Shown here one piece after another: positions 10,894 through 21,240 of a DNA stretch of 64,000 nucleotides. Numbering within the stretch: position 1 is the first letter of the stretch; every line of letters begins with the position of its first letter. A program made the position numbers and the translations under genes. Source of the stretch: Achatina immaculata (taxonomy: Eukaryota > Mollusca > Gastropoda > Stylommatophora > Achatinidae); the NCBI GenBank assembly GCA_009760885.1, contig CM019703.1, positions 10,852,959 through 10,916,958 on the forward strand, in the 5' to 3' direction. Below the pieces are notes generated by a model. That model searched no databases. It was not told the DNA's origin and worked only from the letters and a program-made list of their open reading frames with translations.

Positions 10894-11469
10894 TTATAAC
10901 TAGATTCATTCATTCATTCATTCATTTGCATGTACCTTGCAGAACTTTGCCTTCCTAACAGCACTCCTGTAGGCCTCTCGGGTGTGAACAAGATGGCCTG
11001 CTGCTGATGCATCCATTTGCAGATCATAAGCAATGTCTTGCAGCCATCTTCGCCTTGGTCTTCCTCTCTTTCTTGTTCTAATTATGACAGTTTTCTCTAG
11101 ATTATCATGACGTTTAATGCGTCCAAAATATTTCAGTTTTCTCTCTTTAATCCTCTTTACTAGCCAGCCTTCCTCAATATTAAGTTCTTATAGTATGGAT
11201 ATATTTGTTCTTTTTTTTGTGTCCATGGTATTTGAAGAACTCTTCTGTAGCATTTAAATTCAAAGGCGTGTATGTGTTTCTCAGCTGTTTTGTTAAGTGT
11301 CCAGGTCTCACAGGCATATGTTGCGATGGGAAAGATGCATGCCCTTAAAAATTTTATTTCTGTAGTTCTGTCTGTTCCTCTCCACAGATTCTTTAGTTGT
11401 TTGACTTTGTGAAGAACGATAGATGTCCTCCTTTTAATTTCCCTCATTTTATCTCCATTATAACTAGAT
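10894..11469 (-). mobile_element. RTE-2 3' fragment with 12-bp target-site duplication
   Basis: Insert 10906-11457 on the minus strand, bounded by TTATAACTAGAT at 10894-10905 and 11458-11469. The 3' tail is a TGAA/ATTC tetranucleotide run (10906-10925 on plus). The frame 11447-11160 contains LRACIFPIATYACETWTLNK, then RRVLQIPWTQKK, the RTE thumb and C-terminal region. Downstream, the KRGRPRRRW-type and CNREAYRSAV-type blocks are readable in other frames. 5'-truncated. Confidence 0.88.
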
Positions 11470-11639
11470 ATTTTTTAAAAATCAGGTTAGTGGACAAATG
11501 ACACTTTTACTGAGTAACAAATACATCACTAATAAAATAAAAAGAGCACTGTACGTCACAATTTCCCTCCTATCTCTGTGCTTTCAATGTCTAACATGGA
11601 CGCTGACAGCGAGAAACAGAAGGAAAATCATCAGGACAG

Positions 11640-11890
11640 AAATGAGATTAATTGATTGATCTTTAATTTGAAAAGGGTTAAGAATTGGGCACGCAGCCCC
11701 GTCTGAGATTCTGTCCTTTATCATACAACTTTCACTCTGTTCCAGACATTCTACAAATATGCTGCTCATATAATTAAACATTACTAACATTGGAAAGCTG
11801 AGAGACATAAAATAAAATTAAAGTATAACATTCACATTTCACTCTTATCCATGCACTCAAATACAGAAAGTAACTACACACATTCAGGGT
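11640..11890 (-). mobile_element. LINE-D 3' untranslated end
   Basis: Matches 63209-63440 almost throughout: AATC-type tail next to TCTTTAATTTG, then GTTAAGAATTGGGCACGCAG, CCGTCTGAGATTCTG, GAGAGACATAAAATAAAAT and TACACAC. The more complete copy at 63209-63802 shows it is the 3' end of a LINE. Here only the untranslated part remains. Confidence 0.8.
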
Positions 11891-13049
11891 GAATATTAAG
11901 TGTAACAAGAAGACACCAAGTCAGGAAAGACACCATCAGGGCTAAGACTAGAGTAAACACCTGTACTACACCACCGCTCAGAAGTAAGTCAAAAAGGTTT
12001 TGCTAGGTTATGCAACTACCACCAGGCAGTTTATCACAGGAAGTATTCACGTTAAGAACTGTAGCAAACATGGGAGAGAGACTGCCCACGAAAGAGCATG
12101 AGGAAGGAAGTTACAGAAACCTTAAATTGCCCCCTTTTTATACGAAGGAAATCCCCAAGCCCTGTCAAGGCGTTTATTTGTCACCTCGACGTTGAAAGGC
12201 GTACGAGGAAGGCGACAAGACAAGATAAGACAAGACAAAACAAATATCATTAGCTTACTCCACTTTCGCTCTACGAGGTATCTCGCGAAAACACAAAATA
12301 ATCGCGTCCTGTCATAAAGTTTGACGAGATCGGACAAATAATGGCTACGATTTGACGCCTGATTTCCCCAGCGACCTGCGACTACTCACATTAGCGGTTA
12401 GAATCCCATTTCAAGCGAGTGACAGCAAGAATAAATGCCAGAACTGGTGACCGCCTGATAAATCAATGACAAATTGAAAACAGGTTTATTTGAGAGAATC
12501 GGATGTTTACAGTCTGAGTAATGTAATGGGACTCCGGAGTTACCGCCCATGCGAGGACATTTACGACAAAATTATCCATATTATTCCTGGTGACCGGAAA
12601 AGAAAACAATACAGTAACGTCTAGATAACAAAAAAGTCTATCACTGATGGTGATTTACCATTTGTGTCGATTTTTTTCTAAATGGGATAATGTTAACCGT
12701 GTTTGTGAAAAAATATTTCCATTTGAGGGGGATAACAGAAACCGCGCAGGATTCATTAGAACCAGGCTGGTTAAATTAGGGTTTCCGCTGATTACTTGGA
12801 GGTCCACGAAATGTAGACAGGTGTCCCCTGAGAGAGATCCTAGGGGGTTCAACGAGACTGGTAAGGGTTCATGTAGAGGTGGGTAGGGTTTCGTGAGAGA
12901 ACTTGATATTAAAAAAAAAGAAAGCACAGTTTATGAACATAGGTTAAAAATATATATATGAATTTTTTTACTCATAAAACATTATCAATTATTCTAATAT
13001 TGTAATATTTATAATTTACTGATCGGCATTAACGTCATGTGAGCTGTAA
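11891..13049. other. Intronic spacer
   Basis: A short GACAA/AAGAC run at 12218-12243, similar to the repeat C tail. AT-rich sequence at 12930-13040. Nothing else recognised. Confidence 0.45.
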
Positions 13050-13420
13050 ATGCAATATTTTTTCTTTCTGAAAACTCCCAAAGATCTGAAGTACCTCATG
13101 GGCTCAGCTGCGATCAACCAGGGCGAGGAAGACTACTGTAAAGTATTGAGGGGAGGGAACCTGACCCCATTAAACTTATGGCGGAGTAAACAAAACCCCA
13201 CAGAAAAAAAAGAGAAGGCAAAGGCTAGAACGACAGTACTTCCACGCGGCACTCCTTCCAGCAGGCTTCTATGCCACTACAAATATGACCAAGGAGGAAG
13301 TGAATGACATGCTGCTTATGGTAGTGGAGATGGATAGAGGAACGAGCCAACGTGGGTCCTATTTTAAAAAAAAGGAACCAGTTAAGGCCCACTATTTAGA
13401 GCAGGTGACAAAATGATCTC
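13050..13420 (+). other. Unassigned coding-looking remnant
   Basis: Two plus-strand frames look less random than their surroundings: KDLKYLMGSAAINQGEEDY in 13050-13307 and, shifted, LLPAGFYATTNMTKEEVND at about 13255-13315. They may be parts of one decayed protein gene split by a frameshift, such as a transposon or processed pseudogene. I do not recognise the family. Confidence 0.3.
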
Positions 13421-13731
13421 TTGAAGACAGGTAGAGTAGATCGCTGATGATCGAGTCTTCTGTGAACGGGACACATGATGATGACGGTGATGATGATGAA
13501 GCCTATGTAATATGATATCTATTATGAAGAAAAGAATGCGAATCTGTTTGCCATCACTATGATTTCAGTACTAATCCTAAGGATTGAAAAGGATTGAATG
13601 ACATAACGATACTGAGTACCATACACAACAAAGAGTGCTTGGATAGACCATGATGGTAGATTAAACAAAAAATAGTAGCCTTACTTAAGGTAAAAGCTGT
13701 ACTACAAGAATCTTTGTAAGAAACACATTAC

Positions 13732-13855
13732 CACAGAGTTCCGGCAGCGGTGGTAACTGAATATCTTCCTCGCTGCCGCCACGCCCACTGTCGCTGGTAG
13801 TGGTCTCCCCTGAAGTGTCGCTCTGGTGGTCGTCCGTGGGTGGTCTCAGTGAACA
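13732..13855 (-). CDS. Penultimate coding exon of the host gene
   Basis: A 124-nt internal exon on the minus strand. The acceptor is a long pyrimidine tract ending TTACCAG (AG at 13857-13856) and the donor is G|GTAATG (GT at 13731-13730). It encodes 41 codons plus one base: Cys-Ser-Leu-Arg, then PPTDDHQSDTSGETTTSDSG, then RGGSEEDIQLPPLPELC. It starts in phase 0 and ends in phase 1, which fits the acceptor at 6693 so that the frame continues as Glu-Asp-Thr-Ser. The Ser/Thr/Asp-rich DSGRGGSEEDI motif is of a kind I associate with protocadherin cytoplasmic tails. Upstream exons were not found, so the extracellular and membrane parts are probably outside the window. Confidence 0.78.
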
Positions 13856-15243
13856 CTGGTAAGACAAGGGGAGAAAACAAATGCGAGATGTTAGCGTCCC
13901 TGGTTACATTTCCCTGTACATCACATCAGCATCTTATTTTTGTTTTTGTTTTTTGTACTAGCAAAACATGCACACAAAGTGTCATGATCTCGCGGATAAG
14001 TTAACGTTATCGTGCTTGATAATGACCGCACATTTTTGCTTCAGTTAGATAAGTATATCATCAAATAGCCCATTCACGTGGCTTTTAGCGTGAAATTATG
14101 CAAAAGAAGACTCAGTTATATATCCAAGCTATGCTGAAAGTAAGGGACAGGAAGGCCAGAGAAAATATTCAGAGAACTGAGCAAGTGTCACGGAAAACCA
14201 ACAAAAAAAAAAAAAGAAAAGCATTTGGACAGATCGTGCGCAAGCGCAAGATGAAGAAGCACAGGTACACGCATCGGCACGTCATGAATGAAAGAATAAA
14301 TGATGAAACAAAATGACTGCTTTATCAAATAATATGTATTACACGAAAGTCCCTAATATCGTCTTACTGTAATAAGTTTGTCGTTAATCAAACAACACAT
14401 TGCAATGTTTCCACTAGCAGCATCTAAGGGGGGTCAACACCACAAGTTCAACAACATCCCGAGGTACAACCCCACAATTTCAACAACATCCCGAGGTAGT
14501 TTTTTTCAAGGGACACTACGTCACACCAGACCACAATCAGAAGCCACAAAACTACAGGCCGCAGTGGAGAGAACAAACCCAGGGGAGACAAGAAGGCAAC
14601 CAAGCTCGAATTGTAACAGCAATGAAAACCCACGATACGGCCTCGAGAAGATCTAGAACACTGGTTCTTAAAAAATCCTCCCTTTTCAACACAGGCTTCC
14701 CCCTTACAATTCAATCATCATTCATAAAAGACTTTCACTGATATGAATCTCTTTTTTCTATACTGCCCTTGGATTTGAAAGTCCTTCCACCGTTGAGTTC
14801 ACTTGCTCCCTTCCCCAACCCCCTTTGAGAATCACTGATATCGAGACAGAAACCCAAGAGAGGACATTAGACATGTACGTTAGTTATGTCCGCTTGACCT
14901 GGCATTGTTTGCGGAAATGCAAAAGGAGGAACGAACAATACGATCACTATGAAAAATACGAACAATAAATCCACCCGAGGGCTCGTAAATTCGTAACATT
15001 TCTTTCATTCGTAACATAACATACTGCTTCCTCTAAGTCCTTATGAAATATCGTTTCTTTCCTTCATTTCAGTTTTACTTTATTAGCATTATTCTTATCT
15101 CTTATTTGTTTTATATCTCGCGTTTAATATTTTATCTGCATGTATTGATTTTATTGATTGCTTATTTTGAAAAAAAAAACAATGGATGACTGCGGTGTTT
15201 TCACAAAATGCCTGGGTAGATGGTTGAATTGTGTTTTCACTCG
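13856..15243. other. Unassigned, probably intronic
   Basis: Contains the acceptor pyrimidine tract (13858-13880), a Lys-rich open frame at 14098-14316 over A-rich DNA, and a short direct repeat around 14425-14500 (TTCAACAACATCCCGAGGTA twice). No recognised element. Confidence 0.45.
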
Positions 15244-15398
15244 GTGCTTGGGCAAATGGCTGGTGTGTCTTCTGTCACTGCTTAGACAAATAGCTGATGT
15301 GCCTTCCCTCACTGCTTAGACAAATAGCTGATGTGCCTTCTCTCACTGCTTAGACAAATAGCTGATGTGCCTTCTCTCACTGCTTTAACAATTGGCTC
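15244..15398. repeat. 34-bp minisatellite, about 4-5 copies
   Basis: Units beginning CTTAGACAAATAGCTGATGT and continuing GCCTTCTCTCACTG. The central three copies are nearly identical and the outer ones diverged. Confidence 0.9.
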
Positions 15399-15889
15399 TG
15401 GTAACCGCACGCATTTCTTATGAAGATGTCTCTGGTGTCCTCACTCGAAACTCATCTCTCTTACGAGACATCTTTGTCTCCGTCCACGTGTGCCGTTCTC
15501 ACAGACGTCGACGATCATGCGTTCTGTGTGGCACTCTGCATTTCTACTCTGATTGGTTGTCTTTCTTTTTTTTTTCTTTTCTTTCCACTTGGTGAGCATC
15601 AGATAAATTTCTCTCGGTCCTTCCTGGCTTATTTCTTCTTTTTTTTTCGGTTTTCAAGTAACTGCCAGAGTCTCTAACTGACGCCTTTTTCGTGATACGA
15701 TCTACTAGTGCCCTTTGCCCTTTCCTTATGGTTAGAATTAGTGTTTGTTCTGCAACTTCCATGAGAGATTCATTTTTCTTTCGATAAGACGTCCAGGATC
15801 TATGTTAAATATTTATCCAGAAGTATATTCTTATTAGAGATTATGTCTTCTACTCGTGTCCCTGTTGTATATGTTCCTTTATATTTACC
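15399..15889. other. Unassigned spacer
   Basis: Pyrimidine-rich in places. No recognised element. Confidence 0.4.
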
Positions 15890-16081
15890 AGTAGCCATGG
15901 AACTTTCCATGTTGCTGCTGTTTGGGTTTCTTGGTATATTTTCAGAAGATAGTTTACCATTGCTTTCCTTCCGGGCAGTGACTGTACTAGTCAGTGATCG
16001 TAGCCATTGTCCTACAGGCCTACAGGAGTGCTTTTATAGAGGCAAAGTTCAGCAAGGGACATGCAAATGAATGAATGAATG
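15890..16081 (+). repeat. Possible SINE with central domain and RTE-2-like 3' tail
   Basis: Positions 15893-16005 carry GCCATGGAACTTTCC, GGTTTCTTGGTATATTTTC and GTTTACCATTGC, then CCTTCCGGGCAGTGACTG, which resembles a conserved SINE central domain known from several animal phyla (from memory). It runs directly into 16018-16081, a close match to the last 65 bp of RTE-2 (GGCCTACAGGAGTGC, CAAGGGACATGCAAATGAA, then the TGAA tail). Alternatively it is a simple RTE-2 end truncated next to an unrelated SINE. Confidence 0.5.
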
Positions 16082-16164
16082 AGCCATGGAACTGTCGTGT
16101 AAGGCTACAGTCCTTGCAAACTGCTGTATTATGCCATATTGTTTCGTTCAGCTTTTAATGTGCG

Positions 16165-16446
16165 AAAGGTAAAAAGAAATCCATATTCCCATTCCGTTAA
16201 AACATATTGTTTGGCCCGTATTTCCACGACCTCCAGTATATGAAAGAGTGATGTGTCCAATATCACGTCTGGCCGCATTTACATTCCCAGATTTCTCCGG
16301 TACCAATTTTTAGAGGCTTGGCGGGCCTCGAAGCCTGTTTGGTGTGGTGGCAGCAGAGAGAAAAACAATCTCCACTGCTGCCACTTGAACCCTGTACCAC
16401 CGGATTAGTAGACCGAGTACCTAAGCACTCAGCCAGCCAGGCTTTC
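16165..16446 (-). repeat. SINE-B copy 1 (tRNA-derived)
   Basis: Read on the minus strand it starts with a tRNA-like head, GCCTGGCTGGCTGAGTGCTT, then CTAATCCGGTGG and GGGTTCAAGT, then a body with GAAATCTGGGAATGTAAA, TGCGGCCAGACGTG, and ends toward TTTTTACCTTTC. The same order occurs at 42346-42632 (plus) and 45512-45729 (minus). Confidence 0.8.
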
Positions 16447-17185
16447 AATGTGTTGGAGGAAAAATGTTTCACAATAGCACGTTTCTCTCTTTTTTTTGTG
16501 TGTGTAAATTAATTCTAAAATAAACATCGAAGCTCAGGACATACTTACACTGAGATTATAAAAGCTTTGTATTTTGAAAGCAGACACACTAGAAGTTCAG
16601 AAACAAAATTTTTATCATTTCCGTTCAGCATTTCTATCCTTGAAATATTAATGTTTTTTTTTGTTGATTTACGATAAACTTCCTCATTTTAACATCAGAC
16701 TTTACCTAAACATTCTCCCGGGCCAGCAACAAAGAAATATTGATTTCTGATTATGTCTCAAATGCTGGAAAAGGAGATTATCGGAGGCAGGTTAGATTGT
16801 GAAGAAAACCTTTCAATGTTAATTATTGTGTTTCATTTTAATGGCTGGAAACAGTCGCCCCGTTAAGCTGACACTTTGAAAGAGAAATGTCAAATAAGAT
16901 TCATAACTGAAAGCGCACTTTGGCATGAACGTCTTGTGTGAATATGAAACATTAATATGAATGAATTTACTCTGAGAATAAACAACGTTTGGAAGCCAGG
17001 ATAAAAGCAGAACCTCTCTGAACCGCGGGCGGTTTCGTTTCCTGTTGGTCCTTTTGTGTTCAAAGGTTCAGAATCAGACTCCGACGTCATTGCAATCAGG
17101 ACAGCCCCATATATGCTTTGCTCCCATCAAGTGTTGGTTCTGTATGATGCGTTTTCTGCCACACAGTTCAGATTTCTTACCAGTC
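16447..17185. other. Unassigned spacer
   Basis: AT-rich, no recognised element. Confidence 0.45.
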
Positions 17186-18000
17186 AGTCAGTCATTTGCA
17201 TGTCCCTTGCGGAACTTTGCCTCCCTAACAGCTCTCCTGTAGGCCTTTCGGTTGTAAGCAAGATGCCCTGATGTTAACTCGCAGATCATCAACGATGTCT
17301 TGCAGTCATCTTCGCCTTGGTCTTCCTCTCTTTTTTCCCCCATTATATACCCTTCCAAGACCGTTTTCTCTAAATTATCACGACGCGTAATGTGTCCAAA
17401 ATATTTAAGTTTTCTCTGCTTAATCTTCCTTATTAGCCAACCTTCATCAACAATAAGTTCTTATAGTATGGGTATAGTTATTCTTTTTTGTGTCCATGAT
17501 ATTTGATGATCTTTTCTATAGCATTTACAGTCAAAGGCATTTATGTGTTTCTCAGCTGTTTTGTTAAGTGTCCAGGTCTTACGGGCATATGTTGCGATGG
17601 GAAAGATGCATGCCCTTAAAATTCTTATTTTTGTAGTTCTGTCTGTTCCTTTCCATAGCTTTTTTAGTTCTTTTATTTCTGAATAATAATAATAATAATA
17701 ATATAAAATAATAGATGTCTTCTTTTTAATTTCCTTCATTGTATCTCCATTATTAGTTAAAAATTATCCAAGATATTCAAAATTTTCCCCTCCTCCAATT
17801 TTTCCTCACTGATGCATATTTCAGCTGCCTTATGTGACAGTTGTCATCAATTTAATTTTCTTTGCATTAAGATAAAGGTTTAGCTCTTCACTGGTACTAC
17901 AGACTGACATAATTAGTTTTTTTCCATTCCTTTTTCTGTTGTGGACAGTAATACGGTGTCATCAGCATATCTAATCTCTACCAGGACTTTTAATTTGTTC
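17186..18000 (-). mobile_element. RTE-2, longer 5'-truncated copy with RT catalytic box
   Basis: The minus strand carries the RTE-2 3' end from a GTCA-type tail at about 17175-17192, through CNREAYRRAV-type and KRGRPRRRW-type sequence, to the frame 17739-17461 (KELKKLWKGTDRTTKIRILR, then IFPIATYARKTWTLNK). Beyond it, decayed sequence leads to an intact YADD box coded at 17969-17958 (EIRYADDTVLLST). An imperfect ATT/ATA repeat at 17686-17708 interrupts the frame. Several stops make it non-functional. Confidence 0.87.
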
Positions 18001-18499
18001 TGGCTCCAGCAATCTCTTCACAGCTACACTGTTCTTTCATTCCCGCTCTTCATTGTCCCACAATCTTTCCAATACGGGTTTAGCAACGTCAACCGTGTCC
18101 ATTCTCAGCCTGCCATATATTTTAGCCTGTCTAGCAAGCCTATCTGCCGTTAGATACTGCTGTAGCGTTGACCTCAGTGCCCGAACTCTGTTGCACGGCC
18201 TGTGTTTGTAGAGATGCACGGTTCAAACTAGTGTATTTACAACGAAACGCAAGGAATTCTTTTATGAATTTGACTGTTACAGTCACGTGTGCAGATCTGA
18301 CAACATGTAAAGATAATTTTAAATTTAGAATTTCATTGCTTTATGTTCTTTATAGCTCTAAATTCACTTCCACTTGGTAAGATAGGTCCAGCTGAGCATC
18401 GGCCACTTGTCTCGGACACATTTCTTTAAAAAAAAACAAACAACACAGCTGGATGCGGTTGACTTCTTCTTCTTCTTCTTCTACTTCTGTACACTATAT
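18001..18499. other. Unassigned spacer
   Basis: A 60-codon minus frame at 18219-18037 has a protein-like composition but I cannot assign it. A CTT microsatellite lies at 18466-18483. Confidence 0.35.
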
Positions 18500-19480
18500 T
18501 AGAACTGGCCCGCGGGAAAAACACAAGACGAAATAAACGAACTAATCAAGAAATTCTCAAGCCCTGAAGACATCGTCATCTGCGTGGATGGACCAGTACA
18601 TGAAAGTGTTAAAAGCAGGTGGGGTTTCGCAGCACACACTACTCAGCTCCAAGGCCGGAGCGTACCACAGCACCTGCTTAAGCACGCGGATGGAAACTGA
18701 GGCCCTTAAACAAGCCTTGAATTGGCTGATGACTCAGAATGTACAACGAACTACAATCATCACGGACTCTCAAAGTCTATTAAGAATGATAGAACACTGT
18801 ATCCTTAGAAGAGAATGGCCTGACATACTATACAAGACGCAAAATTAAAAACATCACATGGATTACTGCCCAGGGCACTCTGGCGGTGTTGGCAGCGAAA
18901 AAGCTGATCAACTTACAGCGTGGGGTTAGCCATTAAGAAACATAAGCTTAGACAAACAAGATATATATCGATCTTTCAAGCAGCAAATCGAAGAATCTGC
19001 TCAAAAAACCTTCCTCAGAAGTACATACAATGCCCGTCTCAGTGAATTACATGCCATCAAAGGAAGTGAAAGCAAATGTCATTTGTGCGCTAGAACACGA
19101 GCCATTTACAACCAACACAGTGCTGGTATTATATCAGCCAAAACATTGAAGGACACCCTGATGTTGAATCAGAACACTTATGGGCATGTCCCGAGTGTAA
19201 TGAAGCAGCTCTCTCAGACCAGCAACAGGGCTAGGTCATATCCAGTATACAGTATCTCTACAGTATATGAACCATATGACATAGAGACACTTCCATCAGA
19301 CAGAGGCCGCTTAGACCGACCATCTTACCTCTATATTCAGCCAGCCAGAAAGGACATGCAATATAATATGGGCACCAAAGTACAAAGCCGAATGAGAACA
19401 GTCTTTATTTTACTTGGATCATTTTATGTAGAGAGAAACTCTGTGTGTGTTATTAAGGAACGAAAGAACGAACTTTGTTT
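18500..19480 (+). mobile_element. LINE fragment with RNase H domain
   Basis: Plus-strand RNase H domain. The four acidic positions are visible: Asp in CVDG (18587, shifted frame), Glu in METEALKQAL (18699), Asp in IITDSQSLL (18765) and Asp in PGHSGGVGSEKADQL (18906), with the active-site His at 18876. A frameshift after the first block and a TAA at 18846-18848 break the gene. Downstream, ESEHLWACPEC (about 19150-19195) looks like a C-terminal zinc-binding segment. An RNase H after the RT is typical of I-group LINEs. The RT itself is missing, so the copy is 5'-truncated. Confidence 0.8.
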
Positions 19481-19497
19481 TCAAAAGATAAAAAAAA

Positions 19498-19727
19498 GCT
19501 AAAGCTAACAGTACCACACCATAAGGTACCTAGGGGATGTGCTGATAGGAGTCCATATCTTCCTTGACCTGTCAGCACATGAGAAGGTCGCCTTTCCTTC
19601 CTTAGTTCCAGAAGGTAAGTATCTTTTTCTACAACTGAGTTACTAAGGCGCCCACAGGCGGATTCGAACCACAGACCTTCGCCATGAGAAACTGGTATAC
19701 TAACCACCACGCCACCCAGGTACCCTT
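19498..19727 (-). repeat. SINE-A reference copy (tRNA-derived)
   Basis: On the minus strand there is a good RNA polymerase III promoter: A box TGGCGTGGTGG (19714-19704) and B box GGTTCGAATCC (19680-19670). The body continues with AGGAAAGGCGACCTTCTCAT and TGCTGACAGGTCAAGGAAG and ends near CCTAGGTACCTTATGGTG. Other copies are at 4790-5296, 28962-29215 and 58031-58290. The open minus frame across it is not a gene. Confidence 0.88.
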
Positions 19728-19990
19728 TATTATTTTTTTTTAAATGGTGAAGAATTCAGCACATAGGCCCATCTGACACTGCCCTTCAATGCATAGTTTT
19801 CACTCTATAACAAATATTCCATTTAGTACAAATTGTAATAAATACACAAAGAGCGTGAGAAAGAAAGAAAAGGAGTACAACGCTAATGCATACAGCGAAC
19901 AACACATAGAAATGCTGAACATATGCGATGTAATTATCATTAGATTTTCACGTATACGATCCAGTGATATAGCAACACAGGTCAATAGTG
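19728..19990 (-). mobile_element. Degenerate LINE-D-like 3' end
   Basis: Positions 19735-19830 (GGTGAAGAATTCAGCACATA, GGCCCATCTGACACTGCCC, TTTTCACTCTATAACAAAT) follow the LINE-D 3' end at 63230-63310 with many changes. Its boundary on the right is unclear. Confidence 0.5.
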
Positions 19991-20142
19991 TACATCAATG
20001 AGAACTATGGCAGACATTCTGTTAACAAATTCTAATTCTTGTACACAGGTCTAGAGTTGTACAGAGAGTACAGATCCTAAGAAGGAATATATTCGAATTC
20101 ATTGAGATATTAATAAAAGCTTGGGGTATCACTTGAGGAAAT

Positions 20143-20935
20143 TTATCAAGAGAGAGAGAGAGAGACAGAGAGAGAGAGAGACAGAGAGAGAGAGAGAAAG
20201 AGAGAAAATGAGAGCCACTGAGAAAGGCAGAGAAAGAAAGGGAGATAGGCAGAGACAGAAAGATACACAGTGAGAGAAAGAGACAGAAAGAGACACAGAG
20301 AGACAAAAAGAGACAGACAAAAAGAGACAGAAAGAGACACAGAAAGACAAAAGGAGACAGACAAAAAGAGATAGAAAGAGGCACAGAGAGAGACAGAGAT
20401 GGTGATAAAGAGAGACAGACAGAGAGAGAGAGAGGGGCAGAGACACAGAGAGAGGGGGCAGAGAGAGACACAGAGAGAGAAAGAGAGAAAATGAGAGCCA
20501 CTGAGAAAGACAGGGAAAGAAAGGGAGACAGGCAGAGACAGAAAGATACACAGAGAGACAAAAGGAGACAGACAAAAAGAGACAGAAAGAGGCACAAAAC
20601 AGGACAGAGATGGTGACAAAGAGAGAAAGACAGAGAGAAAGAGAAAGACAAAAAGACAGAATGAGAGAAAGAGAGAGGGAGTGAGACAGAGAGACAGAAA
20701 GAGAGACAGAGATGGTGATAAAGAGAGAGACAGAGAGAAAGAGAAAGACAAAAAGACATAGTGAGAGAGAAGGGGGAGTGAGACAGAGACAGAGTGAGAT
20801 AGAAAGAGAATGAGAGAAAGAGACAGTGGCAGAGAGACATGGGAGAAAGAGAAAGAGTGAGACGGTGAAAAAGAGACCCTGAGACACAGAGCTAGAGAGA
20901 AAGAGACAGAGAGAGAGAGAGAGAGAGGCAGAGAG
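20143..20935. repeat. 790-bp purine-rich AGAGAC/AGAGAA array
   Basis: Almost uninterrupted purine-rich plus strand made of GAGA, GACA and AAAGAGACAG modules with partial longer duplications (for example AGAGAAAATGAGAGCCACTG at about 20199 and again near 20482). Three long minus frames of Ser/Leu/Phe-rich sequence across it are low-complexity artefacts. Confidence 0.93.
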
Positions 20936-21054
20936 AAAGAACAGACGTTATGTGACTTAAATGAAACTCTTCTGAAGGCCAAAGTTTAATCTTCGTGGTT
21001 CCTGCTCTTTAACAAGCGATCTGTGCTATCAAAGATAACGAATACCATCCCTGA
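20936..21054. other. Short spacer
   Basis: Unassigned sequence between the purine array and the next minisatellite. Confidence 0.4.
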
Positions 21055-21240
21055 CAGCGTCAACAAAAAGGATTATGATAATACAGACAACAAGAAGGCT
21101 TATGATAATACAGACAATAAGAATGCTCATGATAATACAGACAAAGAAGGCTTATGATAACAGACAATAAGAATGCTTATGATAATACAGAAAACAAAAG
21201 ACGTGTGATAATACAGACAACAAGAAGACTTATGATAATA
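21055..21240. repeat. Minisatellite of about 30 bp, left part
   Basis: Units of GATAATACAGACAACAAGAA followed by GGCTTAT, about six copies. The same units resume at 25242-25312 after the LTR element, so both parts were one array before insertion. Confidence 0.92.

Larger units (their letters stand above)
6694..13731 (-). other. Intron of the host gene (7,038 bp)
   Basis: Donor G|GTAATG at 13731-13726 and acceptor pyrimidine tract plus CAG ending at 6694, both read on the minus strand, with the frame preserved. The intron is filled with repeat C, RTE, mariner and LINE relics that are listed separately. Expression has not been tested. Confidence 0.7.

Noticed and set aside
18037..18219. 60-codon frame as a gene
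   Set aside because: Protein-like composition but no family match, splice signals or neighbours that support it.
19453..19710. 85-codon minus frame
   Set aside because: It crosses a SINE with Pol III boxes.
20022..20982. Three overlapping minus-strand frames of 250-280 residues
   Set aside because: They are Ser/Leu/Phe-rich translations of a purine microsatellite, overlap in all three frames and have no domain.
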